From the NCBI GenBank assembly GCA_965217095.1, contig OZ244235.1:4402001-4466000 (forward strand): DNA of 64,000 nucleotides, written 5' to 3'. The stretch is from CAYNZV01 sp965217095. Its GTDB lineage: Bacteria; Latescibacterota; UBA2968; UBA8231. A model generated the notes under the pieces. It saw only the letters and a program-made list of their open reading frames with translations. It had not been told where the DNA came from and did no database searches. Of the stretch, positions 50,094 to 58,484 are shown in pieces. The position numbers were made by a program, and so were the translations under genes. How positions within the stretch are numbered: the first letter of the stretch is position 1; each line of letters starts with the position of its first letter.

Positions 50094-50765
50094 TTATAAC
50101 ATTATTCCGTGGCCGAAATCAGCGATGATTTCCCCGGCCTCGTGTTTGACTAAACCGCTGGGTAGAATCTGACTGTCAAGGTAGTAGATTCGTTCCCAAG
50201 TCATAGATGTGTGGACCAGGAACTTCACCCGGCCGCCGCCTTCCTCTCGAGAGACTAGGGGCCCGTACCACTCGGGTCGCTTCAGGCTGTCCACCTTGTT
50301 CGCCTCTTCCACGATGTGGTCGAACGCGGCGGCGGAAAAAACGGGGGTGGATGCGATCCAATCCGAAACCTGCCAGCTGGCTCGTGTGGATTGCAGCTCG
50401 GTTACAAAGAAGGCGTACTGGAAAAGGCTCTCGGCGCTCGAGTCGAACAACAGATACTGATAAAGCTGCTCAATTTCTTGGTCCTGTTGCTCCTGTTCGT
50501 CATCGAACCAACCTATCAGCGTGTCGTCGCTGTCGCGCGCGCGCGCGAACGGTTGAATCCCGCTGGCCATTTCTCCGATGTTGGTCTGGATGTAGTCCAA
50601 CATGTATCCTTCCCGTAGCCCCACCAACGGAAACAGCCCTAGAAGATGGTTCACGTCCTCGGGTTTCTCTAACTGCTGGCATGTTTCGCGAAACTGCAGC
50701 ACCTGTTTCAGCAGGTCTACAGCGCCATCGCTGGGAACCCGTTCGTAACCTTCGATCGGGTTCAT
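50094..50765 (-). CDS. Hypothetical acidic protein
   Basis: 223 residues from the ATG at 50765, with GGAGGG upstream. It starts MNPIEGYERVPSDGAVDLLK and contains a helical half (VLQFRETCQQLEKPEDVNHL, DTLIGWFDDEQEQQDQEIEQ) and a strand-rich C-terminus (GGGRVKFLVHTSMTWERIYY, GLVKHEAGEIIADFGHGIML). Soluble, no known motif. It precedes the hypothetical gene at 49534-50073 with a 20-base gap, so the two form a small operon. The upstream DNA (50785-50815) is AT-rich and promoter-like. Confidence 0.6.
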   Translation of the reverse strand: MNPIEGYERVPSDGAVDLLKQVLQFRETCQQLEKPEDVNHLLGLFPLVGLREGYMLDYIQTNIGEMASGIQPFARARDSDDTLIGWFDDEQEQQDQEIEQLYQYLLFDSSAESLFQYAFFVTELQSTRASWQVSDWIASTPVFSAAAFDHIVEEANKVDSLKRPEWYGPLVSREEGGGRVKFLVHTSMTWERIYYLDSQILPSGLVKHEAGEIIADFGHGIML

Positions 50766-50999
50766 TCCGGCCCTCCAGACATCTACCCAAGTTATTAGAT
50801 ATATAAGAGATACACAAGGTAAAAGACGTCGGCCAGCCGCTGCTTGGACAGCGAAGTACGGCCTTGCTCTTGCCCTGTCGTGAGGTCCTTGCCGGGGTCG
50901 ACCGGACTGGGGCGCCGTGGTGTCTGTTATGCGGATTTTGGTGTCGAAATTGGGGCGCCGACCGCTCATGTCTCTGAAGAAGCAGCAGGCGCACTGAGA

Positions 51000-51028
51000 A
51001 CCCGCCGCTTAGGTCGCCAAGCGGGCGG
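51000..51028 (-). terminator. Possible terminator after the flagellin gene
   Basis: On the minus strand CCGCCCGCTT and AAGCGGCGGG can form an imperfect 10-bp stem around GGCGACCT, followed by TTCTC. The T-tract is weak, so this is a tentative call. Confidence 0.4.
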
Positions 51029-51039
51029 TTGTGCCCGAG

Positions 51040-52194
51040 TTACAAGAGCAACAGGGAAAGTCGGGCGTTATCGAACGCCTGAACCATCATCGCGCTTCCG
51101 GTATTTGCTAGGATTTCGGAGCGCGAGAAACGGGTCGATTCGTGGGCCATGTCGGCATCGCGAATGCTGGAGTCGGACGACTGCAGGTTCTCGATCTCGT
51201 TTTCACTAAACGATAGCGTAAACCCGAGCCGATTCTGCAAAGCCCCGAGTCTGCCCCGCTCGCCGCTGATGCGAGCAATGGCCTCGTCTACCTGCGCGAT
51301 GGTCGCACGCGCTGAAGACTGGCTGGTTACCTCCGCTTTCCCCAAGTTGAGGGTCGTGCTCGAAGCACGCAGGTCCGGGAGGTTGAGAACCAAACGGTCA
51401 AAATCCTCGTTGTCGGGGCCCACCTGAAAGCTGCCGCCCACCCCTTCTTCGACCTCCACGGTGGTTCCATCGAGGTCGCCCGCCCGGTACTGGCCGTCGC
51501 CGCCTGCATCCCCTCCGCTGAGCGTGATCTGCAGACCTAGCCGGTCGAAGTTCACGCGCACCTTGACACCCGCGGGTACAACCCCCGCGTCTAAAATAGT
51601 GCCCAGATTGATCTGCTGGGCGTTTTCCCCGTTGCTCAAGCTTAGAAAGGCATCCCCTGGCGAGTCTGTAAAGACGTAGGTTCCCGGCTCTGCACCGGAG
51701 ACATTGTGAGCGACAATGCCGGTATCGGCGGCGTTGATCAGCGCCGTCGATTTCTCGACCACCGCTTCACCCTCGCCTGCCAGCAGGATGCGGCCATTGT
51801 AGGTGGTTGCCTGAGCCAGGCGGTCTATATCGGAGCGCACCTGATTGAACTCGGCGTTCAGCACCTCGCGTTGGCCGTCGCTTAGAGTGCCGTCCGCGGC
51901 CAATACCGCCAGCTCTCGCATGCGCAAGAGGGCCCGGCTGGTCGTCTGCAGCGAACCTTCAGCGACTTGCAAGAGGTTGGCGGCCTGCTCGACATTGCGG
52001 ATGTTTTGATCGAGTCCGGCCAGGTCAGCGCGCAAGCCTTCCGATATGGCCACGCCGGAGGCATCGTTGGATGCTCTTTTGACGCGAACGCCTGACGACA
52101 GGGTTTCAACGTGGCGGATCGCCTGCGAACTCTGCCCGGAAATGGCGTGCTGGACGGTGAGGGCCATGAGGTTGTTGTTGGTGCGTAGAGTCAT
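51040..52194 (-). CDS. fliC: Flagellin
   Basis: 384 residues. The conserved N-terminal D0/D1 region is LRTNNNLMALTVQHAISGQS, ETLSSGVRVKRASNDASGVA and ISEGLRADLAGLDQNIRNVE. The C-terminal D1/D0 region is AIARISGERGRLGALQNRLG and ADMAHESTRFSRSEILANTG. The central variable domain (about residues 150-290) is rich in Gly, Asp and Glu and lacks tyrosine clusters. The C-terminus ends RLSLLLL rather than the common SLLR or SLLG. No other flagellar gene is in the window and no clear sigma-28 promoter is seen upstream, so it looks like an orphan or satellite flagellin. Confidence 0.95.
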   Translation of the reverse strand: MTLRTNNNLMALTVQHAISGQSSQAIRHVETLSSGVRVKRASNDASGVAISEGLRADLAGLDQNIRNVEQAANLLQVAEGSLQTTSRALLRMRELAVLAADGTLSDGQREVLNAEFNQVRSDIDRLAQATTYNGRILLAGEGEAVVEKSTALINAADTGIVAHNVSGAEPGTYVFTDSPGDAFLSLSNGENAQQINLGTILDAGVVPAGVKVRVNFDRLGLQITLSGGDAGGDGQYRAGDLDGTTVEVEEGVGGSFQVGPDNEDFDRLVLNLPDLRASSTTLNLGKAEVTSQSSARATIAQVDEAIARISGERGRLGALQNRLGFTLSFSENEIENLQSSDSSIRDADMAHESTRFSRSEILANTGSAMMVQAFDNARLSLLLL

Positions 52195-52429
52195 TGGCTA
52201 GTTCTCCGCGTAACACATAGTATCATATACAACTTACTGATTCTTTGTGGGCCGCTCGACGCAGCGATTTTAAGGCTGCTGAGTGGTCTTCGGCTCAACG
52301 TCTTCTTCCCCGTCTATCGGGTCGCTGGGGGCATGCTTTAGTTTTTTCACCCCCACGCCATTCTAGCGAAAGCGAGAGGTCCCGAAGGGTCGGATAACTC
52401 AGTTGGGAAGTCGGCGAGCGCGGAAGGAT

Positions 52430-53029
52430 TTAATCGGCTGCCGCAGGCGGGGTGAATTCTTTGATCTCTGTAGCGTCATACCGGAGCAACCCCACAGAGG
52501 GATCGGTCCAGCAATTCGGAGAGGCGCCATGCTTCAGACAGAGCTGCGTCAGGAAGTCCCGCGGATCCTTAAACTGTTGCCAAACACGCGGCAGGAAGGT
52601 GGATCGTCGCCCGGAAACAATGAGGATAACCCCGTCCCGATGAGGGACCAGTGCCGTTGCCCGCTCCACCCCGTCTGCTTCTAAAGTTTGGGGCCGGCTA
52701 ATAATAGAGATGGAGACGCAGAGGGAGGGTAGCTCCTCCATGGTTACCGGAGCGAAGCGCGGGTCTTCAAGAGCTGCTTTGACGGAGCAGATCCGAATTC
52801 CGTGATGCAGCGGCATCCGATCATCCAGTTCCCCGATGCAGCCCCGCAGCTGGTTGTCCTTTTCCAGCGTTACGAACACTCCTCGATATAGCTGCAGCAC
52901 GGCGTGGCAGTGCCAACTCGGGTCGAGCGCCGGTTCCGGTTCGCCTGTGAGCGCGGATGCAATAGCCGCACGCGCGAGACTCAAGATTTCGCGGTTCATG
53001 GTCGCGGTGATGGGTGGATCGGGTGTCAT
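52430..53029 (-). CDS. AMMECR1-domain protein
   Basis: About 199 residues from the ATG at 53029; starts at 53041 and 52987 are also possible. The hallmark LRGCIG motif lies in EKDNQLRGCIGELDDRMPLH, followed by AALEDPRFAPVTMEELPSLC, VSISIISRPQTLE, DGVILIVSGRRSTFLPRVW and FLTQLCLKHGASPNCWTDPS. The family occurs in all domains of life, often near MEMO1 genes; MEMO-AMMECR1 pairs are linked to radical SAM enzymes in some archaea and bacteria. No MEMO gene is visible here. The enzymatic role remains uncertain. Confidence 0.9.
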   Translation of the reverse strand: MTPDPPITATMNREILSLARAAIASALTGEPEPALDPSWHCHAVLQLYRGVFVTLEKDNQLRGCIGELDDRMPLHHGIRICSVKAALEDPRFAPVTMEELPSLCVSISIISRPQTLEADGVERATALVPHRDGVILIVSGRRSTFLPRVWQQFKDPRDFLTQLCLKHGASPNCWTDPSVGLLRYDATEIKEFTPPAAAD

Positions 53030-53235
53030 ACCTAGCCGCATTTACCTGGCATGTGCCCCGGAACCGATCAGTGTCCGGCTTGAATTTTCGGCAATGAATA
53101 CGATATGCCGTTGTTTTCCAACGCGGTGAATATTATATTGTTGTTCGGACCTAGTAAAACCACGTACGTGTTCGGCCATTCGTCGCTCCTTTTTTCTCGC
53201 GACGACACACTCGGATACATCATTGGAGAGCTCTT

Positions 53236-54387
53236 ATGTCGTTAGGAAAAACACTCAAAGCGCTGCGCCAAAAACAAGGCCTCAATCAGAAGGGATTGTC
53301 CGGCTTATCGGGCGTGTCGCAGGCCACGATCTCGCGCATCGAGACGGGAAGGGTCCGACAATTGCGCTCGAGTGCACTCAAGAATCTTGCCGACGCCCTG
53401 AGCGTCTCCGTCGATTTTCTTATGGGTGACAACGAGGTTTTTGCCGCGATACCCCAAGCCGGCACACACTCGTTGCTCGCCGGCAAAGAAGACCGTTTTC
53501 CGCAGATTGCAGACTACCTGGAACCGTTTGCGGTGCATGAGAACGGTCGTTTTCTGTACGTCAATCGATCGTTCGCCGAGCTTGTCGGGTACGACCGCGA
53601 GGAACTCCTTATTCACGGCAGCATCGAACGCATCGTGGCCCCTGAATCCCGCTCCCTGGTGCAGCGGCTTTTTGCCGGCGGCATGGAAGATACCCGCGAA
53701 ATCCTCCTCGTGCGCAGTGACCAGACCCTGTTTCCGGTTGAGTTGGCATCGCGAAATATGGCAGGGAACATTCAGCTCGGCATCGTCCGCGACATCTCAC
53801 AACGTCGCTCTCAACAGGCTTCCGCGCGGCTGCAACAAGCCGGTCTGTCCATCGATTCCTTCGCCGATCTCGGAAAAGTAGTGCGCATGATGGCGGACGA
53901 ATTGCAGGACACGGGCATCCCGTTCGAGGTTGCGGAACTGCACATGATCGACGAGGAAACCCAGATCCTGACCAGTTGGACGGCCTACCCCGAATCCAAG
54001 GGGTATCAACTGTTCACCGCTTCCGACGATATCCCTGGTCTGCTCGGCGACCTGCCGCCTGTTCGCGGCCTGCTCAACCACTGGCGCCGCAGCAAGGTTT
54101 GGGAGCGAGAGGTGGACGAAGCGTTTCAGCGCTCCCTCTTGCGGCGCGCCCCTAGCGGACCTCCGTGCAATCTCGGTACCGTGATCGATGTGCCCATGAG
54201 CCGAGGCAGTGTCTCGGTTGGCCTTGCGGCCGGAAAACCGATGCGCAGCGCAGAGGTCGTCGATTTCTTGTATCGGCTTACGGGACCCATCGATACGATC
54301 GTTGGCAAACTCCAGCGGGTTGAAACGTTACGCCAGCAGTTGCAGTCGCTGCAGGCAACCCCGACCCAGAAGTTGCGCTCGGCATAA
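53236..54387 (+). CDS. XRE-family regulator fused to PAS and GAF-like sensor
   Basis: 383 residues with GGAGAG before the ATG. The first 65 residues are an XRE helix-turn-helix (LGKTLKALRQKQGLNQKGLS, GVSQATISRIETGRVRQLRS). Then follows a PAS domain (IADYLEPFAVHENGRFLYVN, RSFAELVGYDREELLIHGSI, ending LGIVRDISQRRSQQ). The last 180 residues (SFADLGKVVRMMADELQDTG, IPFEVAELHMIDEETQILTS, NLGTVIDVPMSRGSVSVGLA) have a GAF-like alternation. A soluble one-component sensor of unknown signal. The 190 bases upstream are AT-rich and free of genes; no clear operator is seen. Confidence 0.85.
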   Translation: MSLGKTLKALRQKQGLNQKGLSGLSGVSQATISRIETGRVRQLRSSALKNLADALSVSVDFLMGDNEVFAAIPQAGTHSLLAGKEDRFPQIADYLEPFAVHENGRFLYVNRSFAELVGYDREELLIHGSIERIVAPESRSLVQRLFAGGMEDTREILLVRSDQTLFPVELASRNMAGNIQLGIVRDISQRRSQQASARLQQAGLSIDSFADLGKVVRMMADELQDTGIPFEVAELHMIDEETQILTSWTAYPESKGYQLFTASDDIPGLLGDLPPVRGLLNHWRRSKVWEREVDEAFQRSLLRRAPSGPPCNLGTVIDVPMSRGSVSVGLAAGKPMRSAEVVDFLYRLTGPIDTIVGKLQRVETLRQQLQSLQATPTQKLRSA

Positions 54388-54508
54388 AAGGCTAACCGGA
54401 TTCTTCGTTTATTGTTATTTTTAATTGAGTTGTAGAAACGATAGGGGCAGCCGTCGCTGCCAACCCACCTCCCTTTCGTCCCCTTGACATCCACAGGAGT
54501 TCGGCCAC

Positions 54509-54790
54509 GTGGCACTGGGTCTGTCATATCGTTGCGCTTGCGGAAAGAAGTACAAGATCTATATGCCCAAACACAAGTTATTCGGGGAAATCGTCAGTCG
54601 CGCCGTCGACTGGCTTGCCGTGGACCTTAGAGAAGAAGCAGAAGGTGAAGTGGAGGAAGTGAAGCGGTTAGCCCACATGAGTCGCTGCACCTACGTCGAT
54701 GGCGGCAGCACGGAACGGCTCACCTGTACCGAGTGCGCCCAGGAGATTGACTTGAAAACCCATTTTCGTTCCCATCTGGTCAAGATCTAA
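54509..54790 (+). CDS. Small zinc-ribbon-like protein
   Basis: 93 residues from a GTG at 54509 behind CAGGAG. Two cysteine pairs, CACGKKYK at residues 9-16 and LTCTECAQEI at about 73-80, frame a charged helical segment (DLREEAEGEVEEVKRLAHMS) and resemble a split zinc ribbon. Function unknown. It follows the XRE-PAS gene on the same strand at a 121-base distance and converges on sthA. Confidence 0.6.
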   Translation: MALGLSYRCACGKKYKIYMPKHKLFGEIVSRAVDWLAVDLREEAEGEVEEVKRLAHMSRCTYVDGGSTERLTCTECAQEIDLKTHFRSHLVKI

Positions 54791-54829
54791 ACCGCCTTAG
54801 CTCCACCCGTTGGCCGCACGCGTGTCCCT

Positions 54830-56239
54830 CTACACCGAGTCGCTCTCGGCCACGCTGTCGAGCTTGTTGAGCCCGTTCAACGCGGCAATGCGAAACCCTT
54901 CCGAAAATGTGGGATAGTTAAAAATGGCGTCGATGAAGTAGTCGACCCGAACATTGAAATCGATCGCCATCTGGCCGATCGGAATCAGTTCCGTGGCGTT
55001 GGTGCCTATGATGTGGACCGAGAGAACCTCCCGCGTCTCGGCGTGAAATATGATTTTGATCAAACCGGTTGTATCCCCCGCGATGGGACCGCGCGCCACC
55101 TCACCGTATTCGGCTCTTCCTACCTCGTAATGCACCCCTTTCTTCTTCAATTCCTCCTCCGTTGGACCGACGCTGGAAATCTCGGGAATGGTATAGATGC
55201 CATACGGAAAAAACTCGGGGAAGTGGTGACTTTTCAACATGAACGCGTTGCGCACCGCCAACCTGCCTTGCTCCACCGAGGTTGAGGCCAGTCCCGGCGG
55301 ACCGATAACGTCGCCGGCGGCATAGATATGGGCACAATCGGTCTGGAACAAGGCGTTGACCGGAACGTTCCCCATTTTGTTCAGGCTGATGCCGGCGCCC
55401 TCTAGATTCATGCTTTCGACGTTGGCCACGCGCCCCATCGAATAGAAGCAACGATCCGCCCGAATCGAACCCCCATCCGCCAGCGCGATCTCCGCGGCAC
55501 CATTGTCCGCCTTCCGTAGCTCGTCGATCTTCGTGCCCAAGCGGATGTCGACGCCGATTTCTTCGATGTACTGGCGGAACCGATCGCCTACCTCCACGTC
55601 GACCATGCGCAACACTTCGTCTCGCCGGTCGACCAGGAGCACTTTCACCCCCAGCGCGGCAAACATGGTGGCGTATTCGCAGCCGATGATTCCGGCGCCC
55701 AGGACGAGGATCGATTTCGGCAGGTCCGGCATGCGGAAGACCTCGTCCGAATCCATGAAGAGATGGGGTTCCTTGGGTATGTCGATCGGATGGCGCGGCC
55801 GGGATCCGGTGGCGATGAGCGCAAACTGACATTCGATCTGACAGTTCGGTTGCTCATTCTCGTCGAGAATCTCGATAAGGTGCTCGTTGCGAAAACGTGC
55901 CGTTCCGTAAACGACCTCAACGCCGTTTCCTTCGCACTGTTTCTGCAACATGTCGTTTTGATCCTCGATCACCTTATTGATCCTGAAGGTCAGATCGGAC
56001 ATGGAGACTTTGCGGTGCTCATGGCCGAAATAGGCTGACTGAAGAAATCCCGTCAGGTCCAGAATGGCACGCCGCAAGGTCTTGGAAGGAATCGTTCCAT
56101 GGTGCAAACAGTGGCCCCCCAGCAATCCCATGCGGTCAACCAACACCACTTTCTTGCCCGCTTTGGTGCCCTGTATGGCCGCTTTTTGGCCGGCAGGACC
56201 CGCTCCTATGACCACTAAATCCGCTTCAATCGACTGCAT
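54830..56239 (-). CDS. sthA: Soluble pyridine nucleotide transhydrogenase
   Basis: 469 residues, matching the E. coli-type enzyme. FAD-binding motif DLVVIGAGPAGQKAAIQG, the family block LLGGHCLHHGTIPSKTLRRA (where disulfide reductases have CxxxxC, here the second cysteine is absent, as in SthA), NAD(P)-binding ILVLGAGIIGCEYATMFAAL, the FAD-closing HIYAAGDVIGPPGLASTSVE and the C-terminal dimerisation domain (THIIGTNATELIPIGQMAID-like segment). It interconverts NADPH and NADH. It lies downstream of a sugar ABC importer on the same strand with a 71-base gap, suggesting a link to sugar catabolism. Confidence 0.95.
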   Translation of the reverse strand: MQSIEADLVVIGAGPAGQKAAIQGTKAGKKVVLVDRMGLLGGHCLHHGTIPSKTLRRAILDLTGFLQSAYFGHEHRKVSMSDLTFRINKVIEDQNDMLQKQCEGNGVEVVYGTARFRNEHLIEILDENEQPNCQIECQFALIATGSRPRHPIDIPKEPHLFMDSDEVFRMPDLPKSILVLGAGIIGCEYATMFAALGVKVLLVDRRDEVLRMVDVEVGDRFRQYIEEIGVDIRLGTKIDELRKADNGAAEIALADGGSIRADRCFYSMGRVANVESMNLEGAGISLNKMGNVPVNALFQTDCAHIYAAGDVIGPPGLASTSVEQGRLAVRNAFMLKSHHFPEFFPYGIYTIPEISSVGPTEEELKKKGVHYEVGRAEYGEVARGPIAGDTTGLIKIIFHAETREVLSVHIIGTNATELIPIGQMAIDFNVRVDYFIDAIFNYPTFSEGFRIAALNGLNKLDSVAESDSV

Positions 56240-56310
56240 TTTGTCTTGCTCCCCTATGTGCTCCTGCCTGCTCCTTCTGCTCCCCAGTCTGGACCAGCGG
56301 CGCTCCGGCC

Positions 56311-57630
56311 TTAATGCATCTGAGCCGCCAGGTCATTGGCCTTAACATCCAGCGCGGCAAGAACGGTCGACACATCCGCTCCGTCTGCCGTCTGCACGAT
56401 GGCGTCGGTAATCAACTTCCGCACCGCTTCGTAGCTAATCACCGTCGGTTCGGACTTGCCGTAGGTCAACAAACGGTAGGCCCGCTCGTAGTTCGGGTTC
56501 TCGGCGAAATAGTCACCGAGTTCTGTGGCGGTGCTCTTGCGAACGGGAAAATAATTACTCGCTCTCACCCAGCGGGCCTGCTGCTGAGGTTCCGTAAACC
56601 ATTTTAAAAACAGCCAGGCTGCCAATTGCTGCGGTGCGGTCGTTCGACAGATCGAAATACTGGCACCGTAGACATTGACCACGGGACCCGCGCCGTCAAA
56701 CGGGGGCGAGGTGACGCGCCAATCGAATCCCTCCCCCGATTCCACCCCGCTCTTGACAAACGGCAGCCCGGAGGAGCTGCGCAAGGCGAACAGAACGGTA
56801 CCGATGCTGAATTCCGTGGTATCCCCATAACGCTCGCTCAACAATTCGACGCACCCCTCTCCGATGAGCTCTTGCATGAGCGTCAGCGAGGCGCGGAGTT
56901 CGGGGGTGTTGAGGGTGTAGGTCGCGCCGTCCTTGCCGATGAAGTCACCACCGCGGCTCATGGTCATGCTGGCGGCGCGGCTGGCGTCGGTGTCGAGCAG
57001 GAAACCGAGGCTACGGCCGGGGGTCGAGGAGCGACTGAACGGCTGCAACCGGGCTTGGCGGCAGAGGGCGGCGAACTCGGCCCAGCTACGCGGTGGCGCC
57101 GCATGTCCCAGCTCCTGTAGCCAGTCGTAATTGTAATAGAGTACCTCCATGGACCGGTTTGGTGGAAATCCGATCTGCACGCCGCCCATGTCGTCCTGCT
57201 CTAGAAATGCCTGGAGGTAGTCGGCTTTGGCGGCGGGGGACAACCCCCACTTGCCCGAGTTCATATACGCTTTGATGTCCATCAGACCCTCGGCCCGGTG
57301 ATACGCCTGCGCCTGGTTCTGATAAGCCACGACCAATTCAGGCAGTTCGCCCCCTTGCAACCCCACCACCATCTTGTTGTAGATGTCCGCGTAAGCGCCG
57401 GCGTACTCTCCCTTCACCGTGATCTGGTAGTCATTGGCACGGTTGAAGTCGGCGATCATCTCTAGCAGAGCTTCCTCGCGCATGCGCGTGTGCTGGTACC
57501 AGAAAACCACCTCTTGCCCCGTGGGATCGACCGTTTCCAGGTTGGCGACGGGGTTCTCAGCTCGCTGCACATCCCCACATCCACCTAACCAAAAAGCGAT
57601 GATGAAGGGGCCTAGACGCTTGAAAAACAA
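56311..57630 (-). CDS. Sugar-type extracellular solute-binding lipoprotein
   Basis: 439 residues from a TTG at 57630 behind AAAGGA; this start places the lipobox IIAFWLGGCGDV at residues 9-20, whereas longer starts run into the permease gene. Family 1 features: QEVVFWYQHTRMREEALLEM, IADFNRANDYQITVKGEYAG, NRSMEVLYYNYDWLQELGHA and APPRSWAEFAALC, and PVVNVYGASISICRTTAPQQ. It captures a sugar or glycerol-phosphate-like solute for the MalG- and MalF-type permeases coded just upstream. The ligand is not identifiable. Confidence 0.88.
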   Translation of the reverse strand: MFFKRLGPFIIAFWLGGCGDVQRAENPVANLETVDPTGQEVVFWYQHTRMREEALLEMIADFNRANDYQITVKGEYAGAYADIYNKMVVGLQGGELPELVVAYQNQAQAYHRAEGLMDIKAYMNSGKWGLSPAAKADYLQAFLEQDDMGGVQIGFPPNRSMEVLYYNYDWLQELGHAAPPRSWAEFAALCRQARLQPFSRSSTPGRSLGFLLDTDASRAASMTMSRGGDFIGKDGATYTLNTPELRASLTLMQELIGEGCVELLSERYGDTTEFSIGTVLFALRSSSGLPFVKSGVESGEGFDWRVTSPPFDGAGPVVNVYGASISICRTTAPQQLAAWLFLKWFTEPQQQARWVRASNYFPVRKSTATELGDYFAENPNYERAYRLLTYGKSEPTVISYEAVRKLITDAIVQTADGADVSTVLAALDVKANDLAAQMH

Positions 57631-57635
57631 CGCTT

Positions 57636-58484
57636 TTATCCTTTCAAACCGGACATCGAGATTCCTTCCGTGAACTCCTTCTGGATCAGGAAATACGCCG
57701 CTAGCACCGGCAAGGTGGCGATAACAGCCCCTGCCATCTGCAGATGTACCTCCGGCCCGGCTTCGCTGACAAACTGCTGCAGTCCCACCGATATGGGTCG
57801 CCAGTCCGGCGTGTTGGTAACCAACAATGGCCAGGCCAGAGAATTCCACGAACCAATAAAGGTGAACATAGCGACGGTCAGCAAGGGCGCGCGGCACAGG
57901 GGGAGCACGATCTGGAAGAGAAACCGTAGGTGGCCCGCCCCGTCGATGCGGGCCGCATCCCACAAATCGTTGGGAATGTTGCGCAGGAACTGGCGCAGCA
58001 GGAAGATGCTGAAAGCGCTGGTCAGGAACGGAATCGTCAGCGCCGGCCAGCTGTTCAACCAGGCGATGGGCGAGTTGCGATGTAGCCACGACACGGTGAG
58101 AAAATTTGGCACCATGGTCACGGTTTCGGGGATCATCAAGGTGGCCAGAATCGCGGCAAATATCAGATCCCGTCCTGGAAAAGACATGCGGGCAAGAGGA
58201 TAGGCCGCCAAGAGTGAGAACAGAACGGTACCGCCCACCTGGATCGCCGCGATGATCAGGGAATTCCGGAAGTAGAGACCGAAGTCCGCTTCTCTCCAGG
58301 CCTGGACGTAATTACCCCATTGCACGGTCTCGGGCGCTAACACGCGGCGCATTGTTTCGCCCTGGGTCATAAACGATGCCAGCAGCATCCACACAAACGG
58401 AAACGCGGCGACAGCGCCCCCTATTGCCAGGGTGGCGTAGATCGCCCACCTGCGGCGGCGGTTTTTTGTTACGTCACTCGCCAT
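57636..58484 (-). CDS. MalG-type sugar ABC permease
   Basis: 282 residues from the ATG at 58484. Six membrane helices are visible, with the EAA loop WDAARIDGAGHLRFLFQIVL and PLCRAPLLTV that docks with the ATPase. It ends FTEGISMSGLKG, the usual MalG/UgpE-type C-terminus (GxxxGAVKG). The start overlaps the MalF-type gene by 11 bases and the binding protein follows five bases after the stop. Confidence 0.93.
   Translation of the reverse strand: MASDVTKNRRRRWAIYATLAIGGAVAAFPFVWMLLASFMTQGETMRRVLAPETVQWGNYVQAWREADFGLYFRNSLIIAAIQVGGTVLFSLLAAYPLARMSFPGRDLIFAAILATLMIPETVTMVPNFLTVSWLHRNSPIAWLNSWPALTIPFLTSAFSIFLLRQFLRNIPNDLWDAARIDGAGHLRFLFQIVLPLCRAPLLTVAMFTFIGSWNSLAWPLLVTNTPDWRPISVGLQQFVSEAGPEVHLQMAGAVIATLPVLAAYFLIQKEFTEGISMSGLKG

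Noticed and set aside
50527..50542. Alternating CG run
   Set aside because: Lies inside a coding region (SDSDD/ARAR codons) and is only about 12 bases; simple codon effect, not a regulatory repeat.
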